Position numbers and translations under genes: made by a program. DNA of 64,000 nucleotides from Bartonella sp. 220B (GTDB lineage: Bacteria > Pseudomonadota > Alphaproteobacteria > Rhizobiales > Rhizobiaceae): assembly GCF_026930205.1 (NCBI RefSeq), contig NZ_JANHOI010000002.1, positions 238,014 to 302,013 on the forward strand, given 5' to 3'. Under the pieces are notes generated by a model. That model was not told the origin of the DNA. It did no database searches and saw only the letters and a list, made by a program, of their open reading frames with translations. The stretch's first letter is position 1. Each line of letters begins with the position of its first letter. Below, piece by piece: positions 48,570 to 57,950 of the stretch.

Positions 48570-49610
48570 ATGGCAGAAAGGTCTAAAAAAGGTTCTGCAT
48601 CCGTGGTGCATACTGCATTATCAAACACCGCAAAGAGAGCACCAAGAGCGCATTTTACCAAAGAAGAAGAAATTGATGCTTATCGTGAGATGCTTTTAAT
48701 TCGTCGCTTTGAAGAAAAGGCGGGGCAGCTGTATGGTATGGGGCTTATTGGTGGATTTTGTCATCTCTATATTGGGCAAGAAGCTGTTGTTATTGGAACA
48801 TTGAAAGCAGCAAAAGAGGGGGATCAGGTTATAACTTCTTATCGTGATCATGGACATATGTTGGCGGTTGGTATGAGTCCGCGTGGTGTCATGGCAGAAT
48901 TAACGGGGCGTCGAGGTGGCTTTTCCAAAGGGAAAGGAGGCTCGATGCATATGTTTTCTAAAGAAAAGAATTTTTATGGTGGGCATGGCATTGTTGGTGC
49001 ACAGGTTCCGATTGGTTCTGGTTTAGCGTTTTCGAATCAATATCTTGGTAAGGATAATGTGACATTGGTGTATTTTGGTGATGGTGCTGCCAATCAGGGG
49101 CAGGTTTACGAAAGTTTTAATATGGCTTCTCTGTGGAAGCTTCCTGTTATTTATGTTATTGAAAATAATCAATATGCTATGGGAACATCTGTTGCGCGTG
49201 CTTCAGCAGAGACTGACTTTTCTCGTCGTGGTCTTTCTTTTGAAATTCCAGGCATTGTTGTTGATGGTATGGATGTTCGAGCAGCAAAAGGAGCTGCTGA
49301 TGAAGCCGTTGCTTGGGCGCGTTCGGGAAAAGGACCGATTATTCTTGATATGCAGACCTATCGCTATCGTGGTCACTCTATGTCTGATCCAGCAAAATAT
49401 CGCTCCAAGGAAGAGGTTCAAAAAGTAAAGGAAGAGCACGATCCAATTGATCAGGTAAAGAATCGGATTCTTAAACAAGGCTGGGCGAGCGAAGACGACT
49501 TAAAGTCTATTGATAAAGAGGTGCGTGCAATTGTTGCAGATGCAGCAGAGTTTGCGCAAAGTGATCAAGAGCCAGATGCTTCTGAGCTCTATACTGATGT
49601 TTTAGTTTGA
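48570..49610 (+). CDS. pdhA: Pyruvate dehydrogenase E1 component subunit alpha
   Basis: The E1 alpha subunit decarboxylates pyruvate with thiamine diphosphate. The ThDP motif is [15 protein letters not shown] ending in ENNQYAMG. The substrate region [16 protein letters not shown] and the phosphorylation-loop-like [19 protein letters not shown] are present. Its 346 residues are standard. It opens the pdhA-pdhB-pdhC-lpd-lipA operon, one base before the pdhB frame. Confidence 0.97.
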   Translation: MAERSKKGSASVVHTALSNTAKRAPRAHFTKEEEIDAYREMLLIRRFEEKAGQLYGMGLIGGFCHLYIGQEAVVIGTLKAAKEGDQVITSYRDHGHMLAVGMSPRGVMAELTGRRGGFSKGKGGSMHMFSKEKNFYGGHGIVGAQVPIGSGLAFSNQYLGKDNVTLVYFGDGAANQGQVYESFNMASLWKLPVIYVIENNQYAMGTSVARASAETDFSRRGLSFEIPGIVVDGMDVRAAKGAADEAVAWARSGKGPIILDMQTYRYRGHSMSDPAKYRSKEEVQKVKEEHDPIDQVKNRILKQGWASEDDLKSIDKEVRAIVADAAEFAQSDQEPDASELYTDVLV

Positions 49611-49626
49611 TGTGAAGGAAGCGAGT

Positions 49627-51000
49627 ATGTCTATTGATATTTTGATGCCTGCGCTTTCACCAACGATGGAAGAAGGTAAATTATCTAAATGGCTCAAGAA
49701 AGAGGGCGATAAAGTGAGCTCTGGTGATGTTATTGCTGAAATTGAAACGGATAAGGCAATGATGGAAGTAGAGGCTGTTGATGAAGGCACTCTTGGTAAA
49801 ATTTGTGTTCTTGAAGGTTCTGAAGGTGTAAAGGTTAACACTGTTATTGCAGTATTGTTAGAAGAAGGTGAAAGTGCTGAGGATCTTTCACAAACTGCTA
49901 ATTCCTTAAATGTGCATCAAAAATTGCAAGCAGAATCTCTTTCTCTCTCTACAGCTGTTCCAGTCTCTCCTGCTTTAAAAAGCAGCTCTGATTTTGATAT
50001 TCCAGTGGGGACACAAATGGTTACGATGACGGTGCGTGAAGCACTTAATCAGGCTATGGCTGAAGAAATGCGCCGTGATGAGATGGTTTTCCTGTTGGGG
50101 GAAGAAGTAGCGCAATATCAGGGTGCTTATAAAGTAAGCCAAGGCTTATTAGAAGAATTTGGCGCACGCCGCGTTATTGATACACCAATTACGGAACATG
50201 GTTTTGCAGGTTTGGCTGTTGGAGCTGCTTTTGGAGGGTTACGTCCTATTGTCGAGTTTATGACATTTAATTTTGCTATGCAGGCAATTGATCAAATCAT
50301 CAACTCTGCAGCGAAAACGCGTTATATGTCTGGTGGACAAATGACTGCTCCTATGGTTTTTCGTGGTCCCAATGGTGCGGCTGCGCGTGTTGGTGCACAG
50401 CATTCTCAGTGCTATGCCGCCTGGTACAGTCATGTGCCAGGTTTGAAGGTTGTCATGCCTTATAGTGCTGCAGATGCAAAAGGTTTGCTGAAAGCTGCTA
50501 TTCGTGATGACAATCCTGTTATTTTCCTTGAGAACGAGATTTTATATGGTCATCAATTTGATGTTCCTCAGATGGATGATTTTGTTTTACCTATTGGTAA
50601 GGCGCGTATTCATAAATCTGGACAAGATGTTACGGTTGTTGCTTGCGGGATTGGGATGCATTATGCTGTTCAAGCATTGCCAGACATTGAAAAGCTAGGT
50701 ATCGATGTTGAATTGATTGATTTACGGACCATTCGTCCGATGGATCTTCCAACGATTGTTTCTTCAGTCAAGAAAACAGGTCGTTTGGTAACAATTGAAG
50801 AAGGTTATCCTCAGTCATCTGTTGGAACTGAAATAGCAACACGTGTTATGCAGCAGGCTTTTGACTATCTTGATGCACCAGTTGCAACAATTTCTGGCAA
50901 AGATGTTCCCATGCCTTATGCAGCCAATCTTGAAAAGTTGGCTTTACCCAACATTTCTGAAATTGTTGAAGCCGTTAAGGCAGTGACTTATAGAGCGTAA
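49627..51000 (+). CDS. pdhB: Pyruvate dehydrogenase E1 component subunit beta, with lipoyl domain
   Basis: The first 80 residues form a lipoyl domain with Lys43 in [11 protein letters not shown] linker and the E1 beta transketolase-like domain follow ([35 protein letters not shown]). This fusion is typical of alphaproteobacteria and gives the complex an extra swinging arm. The ATG at 49627 follows AAGGAAGCG and gives 457 residues. The GTG at 49612 would add five residues. Confidence 0.96.
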   Translation: MSIDILMPALSPTMEEGKLSKWLKKEGDKVSSGDVIAEIETDKAMMEVEAVDEGTLGKICVLEGSEGVKVNTVIAVLLEEGESAEDLSQTANSLNVHQKLQAESLSLSTAVPVSPALKSSSDFDIPVGTQMVTMTVREALNQAMAEEMRRDEMVFLLGEEVAQYQGAYKVSQGLLEEFGARRVIDTPITEHGFAGLAVGAAFGGLRPIVEFMTFNFAMQAIDQIINSAAKTRYMSGGQMTAPMVFRGPNGAAARVGAQHSQCYAAWYSHVPGLKVVMPYSAADAKGLLKAAIRDDNPVIFLENEILYGHQFDVPQMDDFVLPIGKARIHKSGQDVTVVACGIGMHYAVQALPDIEKLGIDVELIDLRTIRPMDLPTIVSSVKKTGRLVTIEEGYPQSSVGTEIATRVMQQAFDYLDAPVATISGKDVPMPYAANLEKLALPNISEIVEAVKAVTYRA

Positions 51001-51014
51001 CGGAGGAAAGCACG

Positions 51015-52343
51015 ATGCCTATTAAAATTACAATGCCTGCGCTTTCCCCAACGATGGAAGAAGGGAATTTATCAAAATGGAATGTTAAGGTAGGAGATAA
51101 AGTTTCTTCTGGTGATATTATTGCCGAAATTGAAACAGATAAGGCGACAATGGAAGTAGAGGCCGTTGATGAGGGAACTGTTGCTAAGATCGTTGTACCT
51201 TCTGGAACGCAAGGCGTTAAAGTTAATAGTTTAATTGTTATTTTAGCGGAAGAAGGCGAAGATTTAGCAGAGGTTGCAAAGATTGTAGAGGAAGCCTCTT
51301 CCTCTTTTGCAATCAAAGAATTAAAGGATGTCAAACAGATAAATTCAAAGATAACACAGATGTCTGATGTGTCATCAGTTCAGCAAGAAATACAGCAAAA
51401 TAAAAAAGATATACGTCTTTTTGCTTCGCCCTTGGCGCGTCGATTGGCAGCACAAGCTGGTCTTGATTTATCACTTGTTTCTGGGAGTGGTCCTCATGGG
51501 CGCATTATCAAGCGTGATGTAGAAAAAGCCGTGAGTAGTGGTGTTTTAACCGCTTCTTGTTCATCACAAAGTGAACAGCTCGTAGCTATAGGTGCTTCTG
51601 ACAAACAGATATTGAGCCTTTTTAAAGAAGAAGAATATGTATTTACACCCCATAATAATATGCGAAAAACTATCGCTAAACGTTTGGTGGAATCAAAGCA
51701 AAGAGTTCCGCATTTTTATGTGACGCTCGATTGTGAACTTGATGCGTTATTGGAGCTTCGTAAACAATTGAATGCTGCTGCACCAATGGTTAAGATGCAG
51801 GAAGGATCTAAGCCTGTTTATAAGCTTTCTGTGAATGATATGATTATTAAAGCTGTGGCACTTGCTTTGAAGGCAGTTCCCGATGCGAATGTATCTTGGC
51901 TTGAAGAAGGAATACTTCGTCACAAACATTGTGATGTTGGGGTAGCTGTTTCTGTTGCAAATGGGTTAATTACGCCAATTATTCGCCATGCAGAGGAGAA
52001 ATCTTTATCGGTTATTTCTCATGAGATGAAGGATTTTGCAAAGCGTGCACGTGAGCGCAAGTTAAAAATGGAAGAGTATCAGGGGGGAACGACAACTGTC
52101 TCAAATATGGGAATGTATGGTGTAAAAAGTTTTTCTGCTATTCTTAATCCGCCGCATGCAACAATTTTTGCGATTGGTGCAGGTGAACAACGTGCTGTTG
52201 TTAAAAATGGTGCGTTGGGTATTGCCACAGTCATGTCGGTTACACTTTCTGCTGATCATCGTGCTGTTGATGGTGCGTTAGCAGCAGAGCTTGCACAGAC
52301 TTTTAAGAAGATGATTGAAAATCCATTAGCAATGCTCATTTGA
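51015..52343 (+). CDS. pdhC: Dihydrolipoamide acetyltransferase (pyruvate dehydrogenase E2)
   Basis: E2 forms the core of the complex and transfers the acetyl group to CoA. The N-terminal lipoyl domain has Lys43 (ETDKATMEVE). A peripheral-subunit-binding domain follows (ASPLARRLAAQAGLDLSLV, about residues 135-170). The catalytic domain ends with SADHRAVDGALAAE. Its 442 residues are full length. The lipoyl domain is nearly the same as that of pdhB, which suggests duplication or exchange. Confidence 0.97.
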   Translation: MPIKITMPALSPTMEEGNLSKWNVKVGDKVSSGDIIAEIETDKATMEVEAVDEGTVAKIVVPSGTQGVKVNSLIVILAEEGEDLAEVAKIVEEASSSFAIKELKDVKQINSKITQMSDVSSVQQEIQQNKKDIRLFASPLARRLAAQAGLDLSLVSGSGPHGRIIKRDVEKAVSSGVLTASCSSQSEQLVAIGASDKQILSLFKEEEYVFTPHNNMRKTIAKRLVESKQRVPHFYVTLDCELDALLELRKQLNAAAPMVKMQEGSKPVYKLSVNDMIIKAVALALKAVPDANVSWLEEGILRHKHCDVGVAVSVANGLITPIIRHAEEKSLSVISHEMKDFAKRARERKLKMEEYQGGTTTVSNMGMYGVKSFSAILNPPHATIFAIGAGEQRAVVKNGALGIATVMSVTLSADHRAVDGALAAELAQTFKKMIENPLAMLI

Positions 52344-52390
52344 GCTATTGAAAAGCTCTTGATGAAATGATGTGTGGGATGGTGTTTAAT

Positions 52391-52474
52391 ATGATGAAAA
52401 CAGACTTAAAGAGTTTGAAGGGCAATGTTGTTGCACGTTCTAAGTTTGTAGAAGTCATTTATGTGAAGCTTTAA
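52391..52474 (+). CDS. Doubtful 27-residue frame between pdhC and lpd
   Basis: The frame MMKTDLKSLKGNVVARSKFV and seven more residues lies in the 219-bp gap between pdhC and lpd, without a clear ribosome-binding site. Some Rhizobiales have a GDSL-type hydrolase gene here (from memory), so it could be a remnant, but no similarity is visible. Confidence 0.15.
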   Translation: MMKTDLKSLKGNVVARSKFVEVIYVKL

Positions 52475-52562
52475 AATGAAAGAAAAAAGGGAATTTTGTT
52501 GTATTACTTTTGGATTTTCAGTTTAAAGAGGGCATTTTGTGTATATCCATGGAGGAATTACT

Positions 52563-54023
52563 GTGGTGAATCTTTATGATGTAATTGTGATTGGATCGGG
52601 TCCTGGTGGATATGTAACGGCAATTCGTGCGGCGCAATGTGGCTTCAAGACTGCGATTGTTGAACGTGAACATCTTGGTGGGATTTGCTTAAATTGGGGA
52701 TGTATTCCAACAAAGGCGCTTTTGCGTTCAGCAGAAATGAAGTATTTTGCTGAACATGCGAAAGATTATGGTTTAAAGCTTAATGGTTCAGTTGAAGCGA
52801 ACATCAAAGATGTTGTGGCCCGTTCCCGTGGGGTTTCAGCGCGTTTAAATGCTGGTGTTGGTTTCTTGATGAAAAAAAATAAAATCGATATTATTTGGGG
52901 GGAAGCAAAGCTTACGAAGGGGGCGAAAGGAAGTCAGCCTGCGGAAATTATGGTTTCTTCATCGTCCAAGCCGATTATGCAACCGCAAAATCCAGTACCT
53001 AAAGGAACATTAGGAGAGGGGATTTATCAAGCAAAGCATGTCATTATTGCAACTGGTGCGCGTCCTCGTATCCTTCCTGGTATTGAGCCAGATGGAAAGC
53101 ATATTTGGACTTATTTTGAAGCAATGATTCCGCAAACGATGCCGAAGTCACTTTTGGTCATGGGGTCTGGGGCAATTGGCATTGAATTTGCTTCTTTTTA
53201 TCATGATATGGGAGCGAAGGTCACTGTTGTTGAAATGATGCCTCACATTATGCCTGCTGAAGATATTGAAATTTCAACCTTTGCGCGTAAACAGTTAGAA
53301 AAAAAAGGCCTTCGCATTCTTACGCAAGCAAAAATAGCCAAGGTTGAAAAAGCTTCTGATTCTCTTACAGCTCATATTGAAGTGAAGGGTAAAACAGAAA
53401 CAATAACAACTGATCGGCTGATTTCCGCTGTTGGGGTTCAGGGGAATATTGAGAATCTTGGATTAGAAGCATTGGGTATAAAAACCGATCGTGGGTGCAT
53501 TGTAACCGATGAATGGAGCTGGACGGGGGTAGAGGGTATTTATGCTATTGGTGATGTAGCTGGTCCGCCTATGTTAGCACATAAAGCAGAAGAAGAGGGC
53601 GTGATATGCATTGAACATCTTGCGGGTTTTGAGAATACGCATCCGCTTGATAAGAGAAAAATTCCAGGGTGCACATATTGCACGCCACAAGTTGCCTCTG
53701 TAGGCTTTTCGGAAGCGGCTGCAAAAGAAGCAGGCTATGATATACGTATTGGTCGCTATTCTTTTTCCGCAAACGGCAAAGCTATTGCTTTGGGTGAAGA
53801 TCAGGGATTAGTGAAAACTATTTTTGATAAAAAAACCGGACAGCTTCTTGGTGCACATATGGTAGGGGCAGAAGTAACAGAATTGATTCAAGGTTTTGTC
53901 ATTGCTATGAATCTTGAAACAACCGAAGAAGAATTGATGCATACTGTCTTTCCACATCCGACATTATCGGAAATGATGAAAGAAAGTGTATTGGATGCTT
54001 ATGGTCAAGTTTTAAATGCTTGA
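52563..54023 (+). CDS. lpd: Dihydrolipoamide dehydrogenase (E3)
   Basis: E3 reoxidises dihydrolipoamide and passes electrons to NAD. The FAD motif IGSGPGGYVTAIRAA and the redox disulfide Cys42-Cys47 (GGICLNWGCIPTK) are present. The NAD domain (GSGAIGIEFASFY) and the dimer-interface motif HTVFPHPTLSEMM follow. The start is a GTG (52563) preceded by GGAGG with 8-base spacing, giving 486 residues; another GTG is three bases on. An in-frame GTG at 52539 is unlikely. It is the PDH-specific E3. Confidence 0.97.
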   Translation: MVNLYDVIVIGSGPGGYVTAIRAAQCGFKTAIVEREHLGGICLNWGCIPTKALLRSAEMKYFAEHAKDYGLKLNGSVEANIKDVVARSRGVSARLNAGVGFLMKKNKIDIIWGEAKLTKGAKGSQPAEIMVSSSSKPIMQPQNPVPKGTLGEGIYQAKHVIIATGARPRILPGIEPDGKHIWTYFEAMIPQTMPKSLLVMGSGAIGIEFASFYHDMGAKVTVVEMMPHIMPAEDIEISTFARKQLEKKGLRILTQAKIAKVEKASDSLTAHIEVKGKTETITTDRLISAVGVQGNIENLGLEALGIKTDRGCIVTDEWSWTGVEGIYAIGDVAGPPMLAHKAEEEGVICIEHLAGFENTHPLDKRKIPGCTYCTPQVASVGFSEAAAKEAGYDIRIGRYSFSANGKAIALGEDQGLVKTIFDKKTGQLLGAHMVGAEVTELIQGFVIAMNLETTEEELMHTVFPHPTLSEMMKESVLDAYGQVLNA

Positions 54024-54095
54024 TGGCTGGAGTGTATGAAAAATTTTGTCTTTAATTTTTCATTGTCATTCCATATTGATAGGGCAAAGACTTAA

Positions 54096-55058
54096 ATGGT
54101 TACGGTTGTTGATAGAGTTACGAATAGACGTTTGCGTCATCCTGAAAAAGCGCATCGTCCGGATACAAACATTCAAAAAAAACCGGATTGGATTCGTGTA
54201 AAAGCACCAACATCACAGATATATAAAGAAACGCATGGTATTGTGCGTGCTCATAAATTAGTAACCGTATGTGAAGAAGCAGGCTGCCCAAATGTTGGCG
54301 AGTGTTGGAGTCAACGGCATGCTAGTTTCATGATTTTAGGTGAAATATGCACGCGGGCTTGTGCATTTTGCAATGTTGCAACAGGGATCCCGCTTGCTGT
54401 TGATGATAATGAGCCAGAGCGTGTAGCAGATGCGGTAGCACAGATGGGACTCAAACATGTTGTCATTACATCAGTTGATCGTGATGATCTTGCTGATGGT
54501 GGTGCTGAGCATTTTGCCAAAGTTATTTATGCTATTCGTCGAAAAGCGCAAAAGACAACAATTGAAGTTCTTACCCCTGATTTTCGCCATAAGGATGGAG
54601 CTTTAGAAATTGTTGTTGCTGCCAAACCTGATGTTTTTAATCATAATTTAGAAACAGTTCCTTCTAAATATTTAAAGGTTCGTCCAGGAGCGCGTTATTT
54701 TCATTCGATTCGGTTATTACAACGCGTTAAAGAACTTGATCCAACAATCTTCACAAAATCAGGAATTATGGTTGGTCTTGGGGAAGAACGAAATGAAATT
54801 CTTCAATTGATGGATGATTTGCGCACTGCTGATGTTGACTTTATGACAATTGGACAATATTTGCAGCCTACACGAAAGCATCATCCGGTTATTCGTTTTG
54901 TGCCTCCTGAAGAATTTGAGTCTTTTGCTAAAATTGGTAAAGTGAAAGGTTTTTTACATATGGCTTCCAATCCTCTGACGCGTTCATCTCATCATGCTGG
55001 CGATGATTTCGCAATTTTGCAAAAAGCGCGTGATGAAAAATTTGCCTTACAGAGATAG
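54096..55058 (+). CDS. lipA: Lipoyl synthase
   Basis: LipA is a radical-SAM enzyme that inserts two sulfurs into octanoyl chains, here probably those on the PdhB and PdhC lipoyl domains. The auxiliary cluster motif [12 protein letters not shown] and the SAM cluster [10 protein letters not shown] are both complete. The C-terminal substrate region includes [14 protein letters not shown]. Its 320 residues are normal. It ends 2 bases before the next gene. Confidence 0.98.
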   Translation: MVTVVDRVTNRRLRHPEKAHRPDTNIQKKPDWIRVKAPTSQIYKETHGIVRAHKLVTVCEEAGCPNVGECWSQRHASFMILGEICTRACAFCNVATGIPLAVDDNEPERVADAVAQMGLKHVVITSVDRDDLADGGAEHFAKVIYAIRRKAQKTTIEVLTPDFRHKDGALEIVVAAKPDVFNHNLETVPSKYLKVRPGARYFHSIRLLQRVKELDPTIFTKSGIMVGLGEERNEILQLMDDLRTADVDFMTIGQYLQPTRKHHPVIRFVPPEEFESFAKIGKVKGFLHMASNPLTRSSHHAGDDFAILQKARDEKFALQR

Positions 55059-55060
55059 TT

Positions 55061-55522
55061 ATGCCAACTTTTACAACACATCGGCAGATTGCCCATAGTG
55101 CCAGTGAAATGTTTGATCTTGTTGCAGATGTTGAACATTATCCTGAATTTTTACCAATGTGTGAAGGGTTAATTGTACGTTCTCGTAAGGAATATGAAGA
55201 AAAAACATTAATTCTTGCTGATATGATCGTTGGTTATAAAGTTATCCGAGAAATTTTTACGACCCAAGTGTTTCTTCAGCCAAAGAAAAATCTCATAGAG
55301 GTGCAATATATTGATGGTCCATTTAAATATCTTGAAAATCGTTGGGCTTTTCATGATATTGAGAAGAATAATGCATGTCGTGTAGATTTTTTTATTGATT
55401 ATGAATTTAAAAGCAAAATGCTTGGATTAGTCATGGGATCAATGTTTGATATTGCTGTTCGTAAATTTACCGATGCTTTTGAAATGCGCGCACACCGAAT
55501 CTATGGATCTCCAATAACATAA
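55061..55522 (+). CDS. Coq10-type START-domain protein
   Basis: This 153-residue protein of the polyketide-cyclase/START family resembles ubiquinone-binding Coq10 (MPTFTTHRQIAHSASEMFDL, DVEHYPEFLPMC). Such proteins are thought to support ubiquinone function. The toxin RatA belongs to the same family, but there is no antitoxin gene here. It starts 2 bases after lipA and so is probably co-translated. Confidence 0.9.
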   Translation: MPTFTTHRQIAHSASEMFDLVADVEHYPEFLPMCEGLIVRSRKEYEEKTLILADMIVGYKVIREIFTTQVFLQPKKNLIEVQYIDGPFKYLENRWAFHDIEKNNACRVDFFIDYEFKSKMLGLVMGSMFDIAVRKFTDAFEMRAHRIYGSPIT

Positions 55523-55544
55523 TTTGTTCAGTTTATTTTTTGTA

Positions 55545-55556
55545 TGATACGTATCA
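55545..55556. promoter_or_regulatory. Perfect 12-bp palindrome between convergent genes
   Basis: TGATACGTATCA is exactly self-complementary and partly overlaps a second dyad (GATATC). It lies between the convergent Coq10-like and cinA genes, so an operator role is uncertain. Confidence 0.25.
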
Positions 55557-55611
55557 GATATCATGAGCTGTAATTGTAGTAACATAAAACGAGAAATCAG
55601 ACGTGGAAATA

Positions 55612-56100
55612 TTATTGAAGAGCTTTCAAGATCATGTTCAAAGCGTTTTCAACAGTTGCATAGCGGATAGCGTTACGATCAAGATTTCCAAAGTGCTTTT
55701 CTGTGTGCAAGGTTTTATGGTTTTTGTGAGCAACTGCAAAATGCACAAGTCCTATGGGTTTATCGAGATATGCCCCTCCAGGTCCAGCAATTCCTGTTAC
55801 AGAAACTGCAATTCCAGCGTGTGAATATTTTAATCCACCCTCAGCCATTGCAAGAGCGACTTCTTTTGAAACAGCGCCATAGCTTTTTATAAGTTCAGCA
55901 CATACGCCAACAAGGCGTGTTTTAGATTCATTTGAATAAACAACAAATCCACAATCGAATACATCTGAAGATCCTGCAATACTGGTGAGATTTGCAGCAA
56001 TGAGCCCTCCTGTACAAGATTCAACAGTTGTTAAAAGCAAACCTTTTTGGCGACAAGCTGTAAGGACTTCACGTGTTTGTTTTTCACAAAAATATGTCAT
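55612..56100 (-). CDS. pncC: CinA C-terminal domain / nicotinamide-nucleotide amidase
   Basis: This 162-residue stand-alone CinA_C domain is of the PncC type, which deamidates NMN to nicotinic acid mononucleotide for NAD recycling. The catalytic region TTVESCTGGLIAANLTSI and the block VSVTGIAGPGG are intact. It overlaps ispDF by 4 bp and is the last gene of the rirA-ispDF-cinA group, the usual position in Rhizobiales. Confidence 0.93.
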   Translation of the reverse strand: MTYFCEKQTREVLTACRQKGLLLTTVESCTGGLIAANLTSIAGSSDVFDCGFVVYSNESKTRLVGVCAELIKSYGAVSKEVALAMAEGGLKYSHAGIAVSVTGIAGPGGAYLDKPIGLVHFAVAHKNHKTLHTEKHFGNLDRNAIRYATVENALNMILKALQ

Positions 56101-57290
56101 TTGGGAATTTCTCCTGGGTAAAGGACGCTAGCTGTTGCGAAAGCTGCAATGCCTTCACCACGACCAATAAATCCGAGTTTTTCATTTGTTGTTGCTTTGA
56201 TGGAAATTCGATCAGATGAAATTGTTAGTATCCTCATAAGATTTTCTGTCATTGTATGACGATAGGGGCCGATTTTAGGCTCTTCAGCGATCAGTGTGAT
56301 ATCAATATTGGCAATACGTCCACCTGCTTGTTTAACAATATCAAGAGCATGGCGTAGAAAAATTTCTGAAGATGCATTTTTCCATTGAGGATCAGAGGGG
56401 GGAAAATGTGTGCCTATATCTCCTACTCCTTGAGTAGCAAGAAGAGCATCTGTGAGTGCATGAAGAGCGACATCAGCATCGGAGTGTCCATTTAATTTTT
56501 TATGAAAAGGAATTTCTATACCACATAATGTAAGAGAAGTCCCTTCTTCGAAAGAGTGAACATCATAACCATTGCCAGTGCGCAGATCAGGAAATATTTG
56601 CATTTTTTTTTGGAGATATAAATGTGCAGTATCAAAATCTTGGTGCCATGTAATTTTCATATTGTTAGGATCTCCAAGGATGGTCCGCATAGGAATTCCA
56701 GACCATTCTGCAATTGCAGAATCATCCGTGAATTTTTTTTTGCAAGCTTGCTTTGCTTTTTCATGGGCAGCTAAGATAGATTCAAAGGGAAAACACTGTG
56801 GAGTTTGTGCACTATAAAGATGGGGGCGTGGAATTGTTTCTAAAACGTAGTGTTCGCTATTTACACGTTTGAGGGTATCAGGAATAGGGAGAACTGGAAG
56901 AACACCTTCTTGAGGATTGACGGTGCTGTGTATTTTGTCGAGGAGTTGGTTTGTGATAAAAGGGCGAGCACCATCATGAATATGGACATATTGGGGCTTA
57001 AATTTTTTAAGTGCATGAAGACCACGTAAGGTGGATACTTGACGTGTACCGCCTCCTTCAACGATGGTGAGGTGTTCTTTAAATTTGGCGATAGTTTGCT
57101 CACAGATTTGATGATCCTCTGGATGAATAACGAGGATAATGATTGTAATGGCCGGGTGCTGCACAAAACAACGCACAGTATGACAAATAACTGGCTCTTG
57201 TCCTAGAAGCCGGTATTGTTTTGGAATTTTTTGTGGAGCCCCCGCTCTTTCACCGCGTCCTGCGGCTAATATGATTGCTGCAATAGAAAT
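56097..57290 (-). CDS. ispDF: Bifunctional IspD/IspF with apparent ATT start
   Basis: This enzyme catalyses two MEP isoprenoid steps: IspD (CDP-ME synthesis) and IspF (MEcPP synthesis). The IspD CTP site AAGRGERAGAPQKIPKQYR lies upstream of the first standard start codon (GTG, 57176), so the real gene must begin earlier. Between the in-frame stop at 57312-57314 and this motif there is no ATG, GTG or TTG. An ATT at 57288-57290 lies exactly 7 bases after AAGGAG and gives a 397-residue protein starting (M)SIAAIILAAGR. IspF begins about residue 237 (TGNGYDVHSF, NGHSDADVALHAL). Initiation at 57176 would give an IspD without its nucleotide loop. Confidence 0.9.
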   Translation of the reverse strand: MSIAAIILAAGRGERAGAPQKIPKQYRLLGQEPVICHTVRCFVQHPAITIIILVIHPEDHQICEQTIAKFKEHLTIVEGGGTRQVSTLRGLHALKKFKPQYVHIHDGARPFITNQLLDKIHSTVNPQEGVLPVLPIPDTLKRVNSEHYVLETIPRPHLYSAQTPQCFPFESILAAHEKAKQACKKKFTDDSAIAEWSGIPMRTILGDPNNMKITWHQDFDTAHLYLQKKMQIFPDLRTGNGYDVHSFEEGTSLTLCGIEIPFHKKLNGHSDADVALHALTDALLATQGVGDIGTHFPPSDPQWKNASSEIFLRHALDIVKQAGGRIANIDITLIAEEPKIGPYRHTMTENLMRILTISSDRISIKATTNEKLGFIGRGEGIAAFATASVLYPGEIPK

Positions 57291-57303
57291 ATTGAATCTC
57301 CTT

Positions 57304-57756
57304 TTATATTATTTTTATCGTTTTATGATCATCAATTTTAAATTGATTTTGAAATTTTGGTCTGTGTAGATCAGCAAGAGATATCATTGATAATACATCA
57401 AAAAAAGCATTTAATGCTTTTTGAAGTGCGATATTTAAACCACAAAAATCTATCAATGGGCAATTAGGTTCTGCAGTATCAAAACATTCTGCCATGGAAA
57501 AGTTATCTTCTGTTACTTTTACAACATCAGCCACCGAAATCTCTGTTGCGGGTTTGGCCAATTTAATCCCACCGTTGCGCCCACGTACTGTTTGTATGAA
57601 ACCTGCTTCAACGAGTGGTTGAAGAATTTTAAAGAGAAAAAACTCAGAAACAGCATATGCTTTGGCAATTTCTGGAATACGACTTAAAGATCCTTGATTA
57701 TTTGCACAGTACATGAGCATTCGGAGCGCATAATTTGTCTGTTTTGTTAATCTCAT
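57304..57756 (-). CDS. rirA: Rrf2-family iron regulator RirA
   Basis: RirA is the rhizobial iron-response repressor that senses iron through a [4Fe-4S] cluster. The N-terminus MRLTKQTNYALRMLMYCANN and the winged helix (ILQPLVEAGFIQTVRGRNGG) match RirA. The three cluster cysteines are at 91, 99 and 105 in CFDTAEPNCPLIDFC. The ATG at 57756 follows GAGGAGAGGAG and gives 150 residues. It lies upstream of ispDF on the same strand. A perfect 17-bp tandem repeat lies 37 bp upstream and could be an autoregulatory operator. Confidence 0.92.
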   Translation of the reverse strand: MRLTKQTNYALRMLMYCANNQGSLSRIPEIAKAYAVSEFFLFKILQPLVEAGFIQTVRGRNGGIKLAKPATEISVADVVKVTEDNFSMAECFDTAEPNCPLIDFCGLNIALQKALNAFFDVLSMISLADLHRPKFQNQFKIDDHKTIKII

Positions 57757-57792
57757 CTCCTCTCCTCTGTAAACTATCACTGAATACACTTT

Positions 57793-57826
57793 ATTTTAAA
57801 GATATTTTGATTTTAAAGATATTTTG
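57793..57826. promoter_or_regulatory. Perfect 17-bp tandem repeat upstream of rirA
   Basis: ATTTTAAAGATATTTTG occurs twice head to tail (57793-57809 and 57810-57826), 37-70 bp upstream of the rirA start codon and within the divergent rirA/ntrY region. A shorter related stretch (TTTATTTTAAA) lies near 57862. It is a candidate operator for RirA, Irr or another regulator. Confidence 0.5.
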
Positions 57827-57950
57827 CAAAATGTAGAAGTTCTTTCCTCATTTACTCAATTTGCTTTATTTTAAATGTGGCATTGCTATTGTCAACTTTT
57901 GTCGCAAGAGGTTATATGAGAGACATGGGATAGGATAGTGTAAGCTAATC

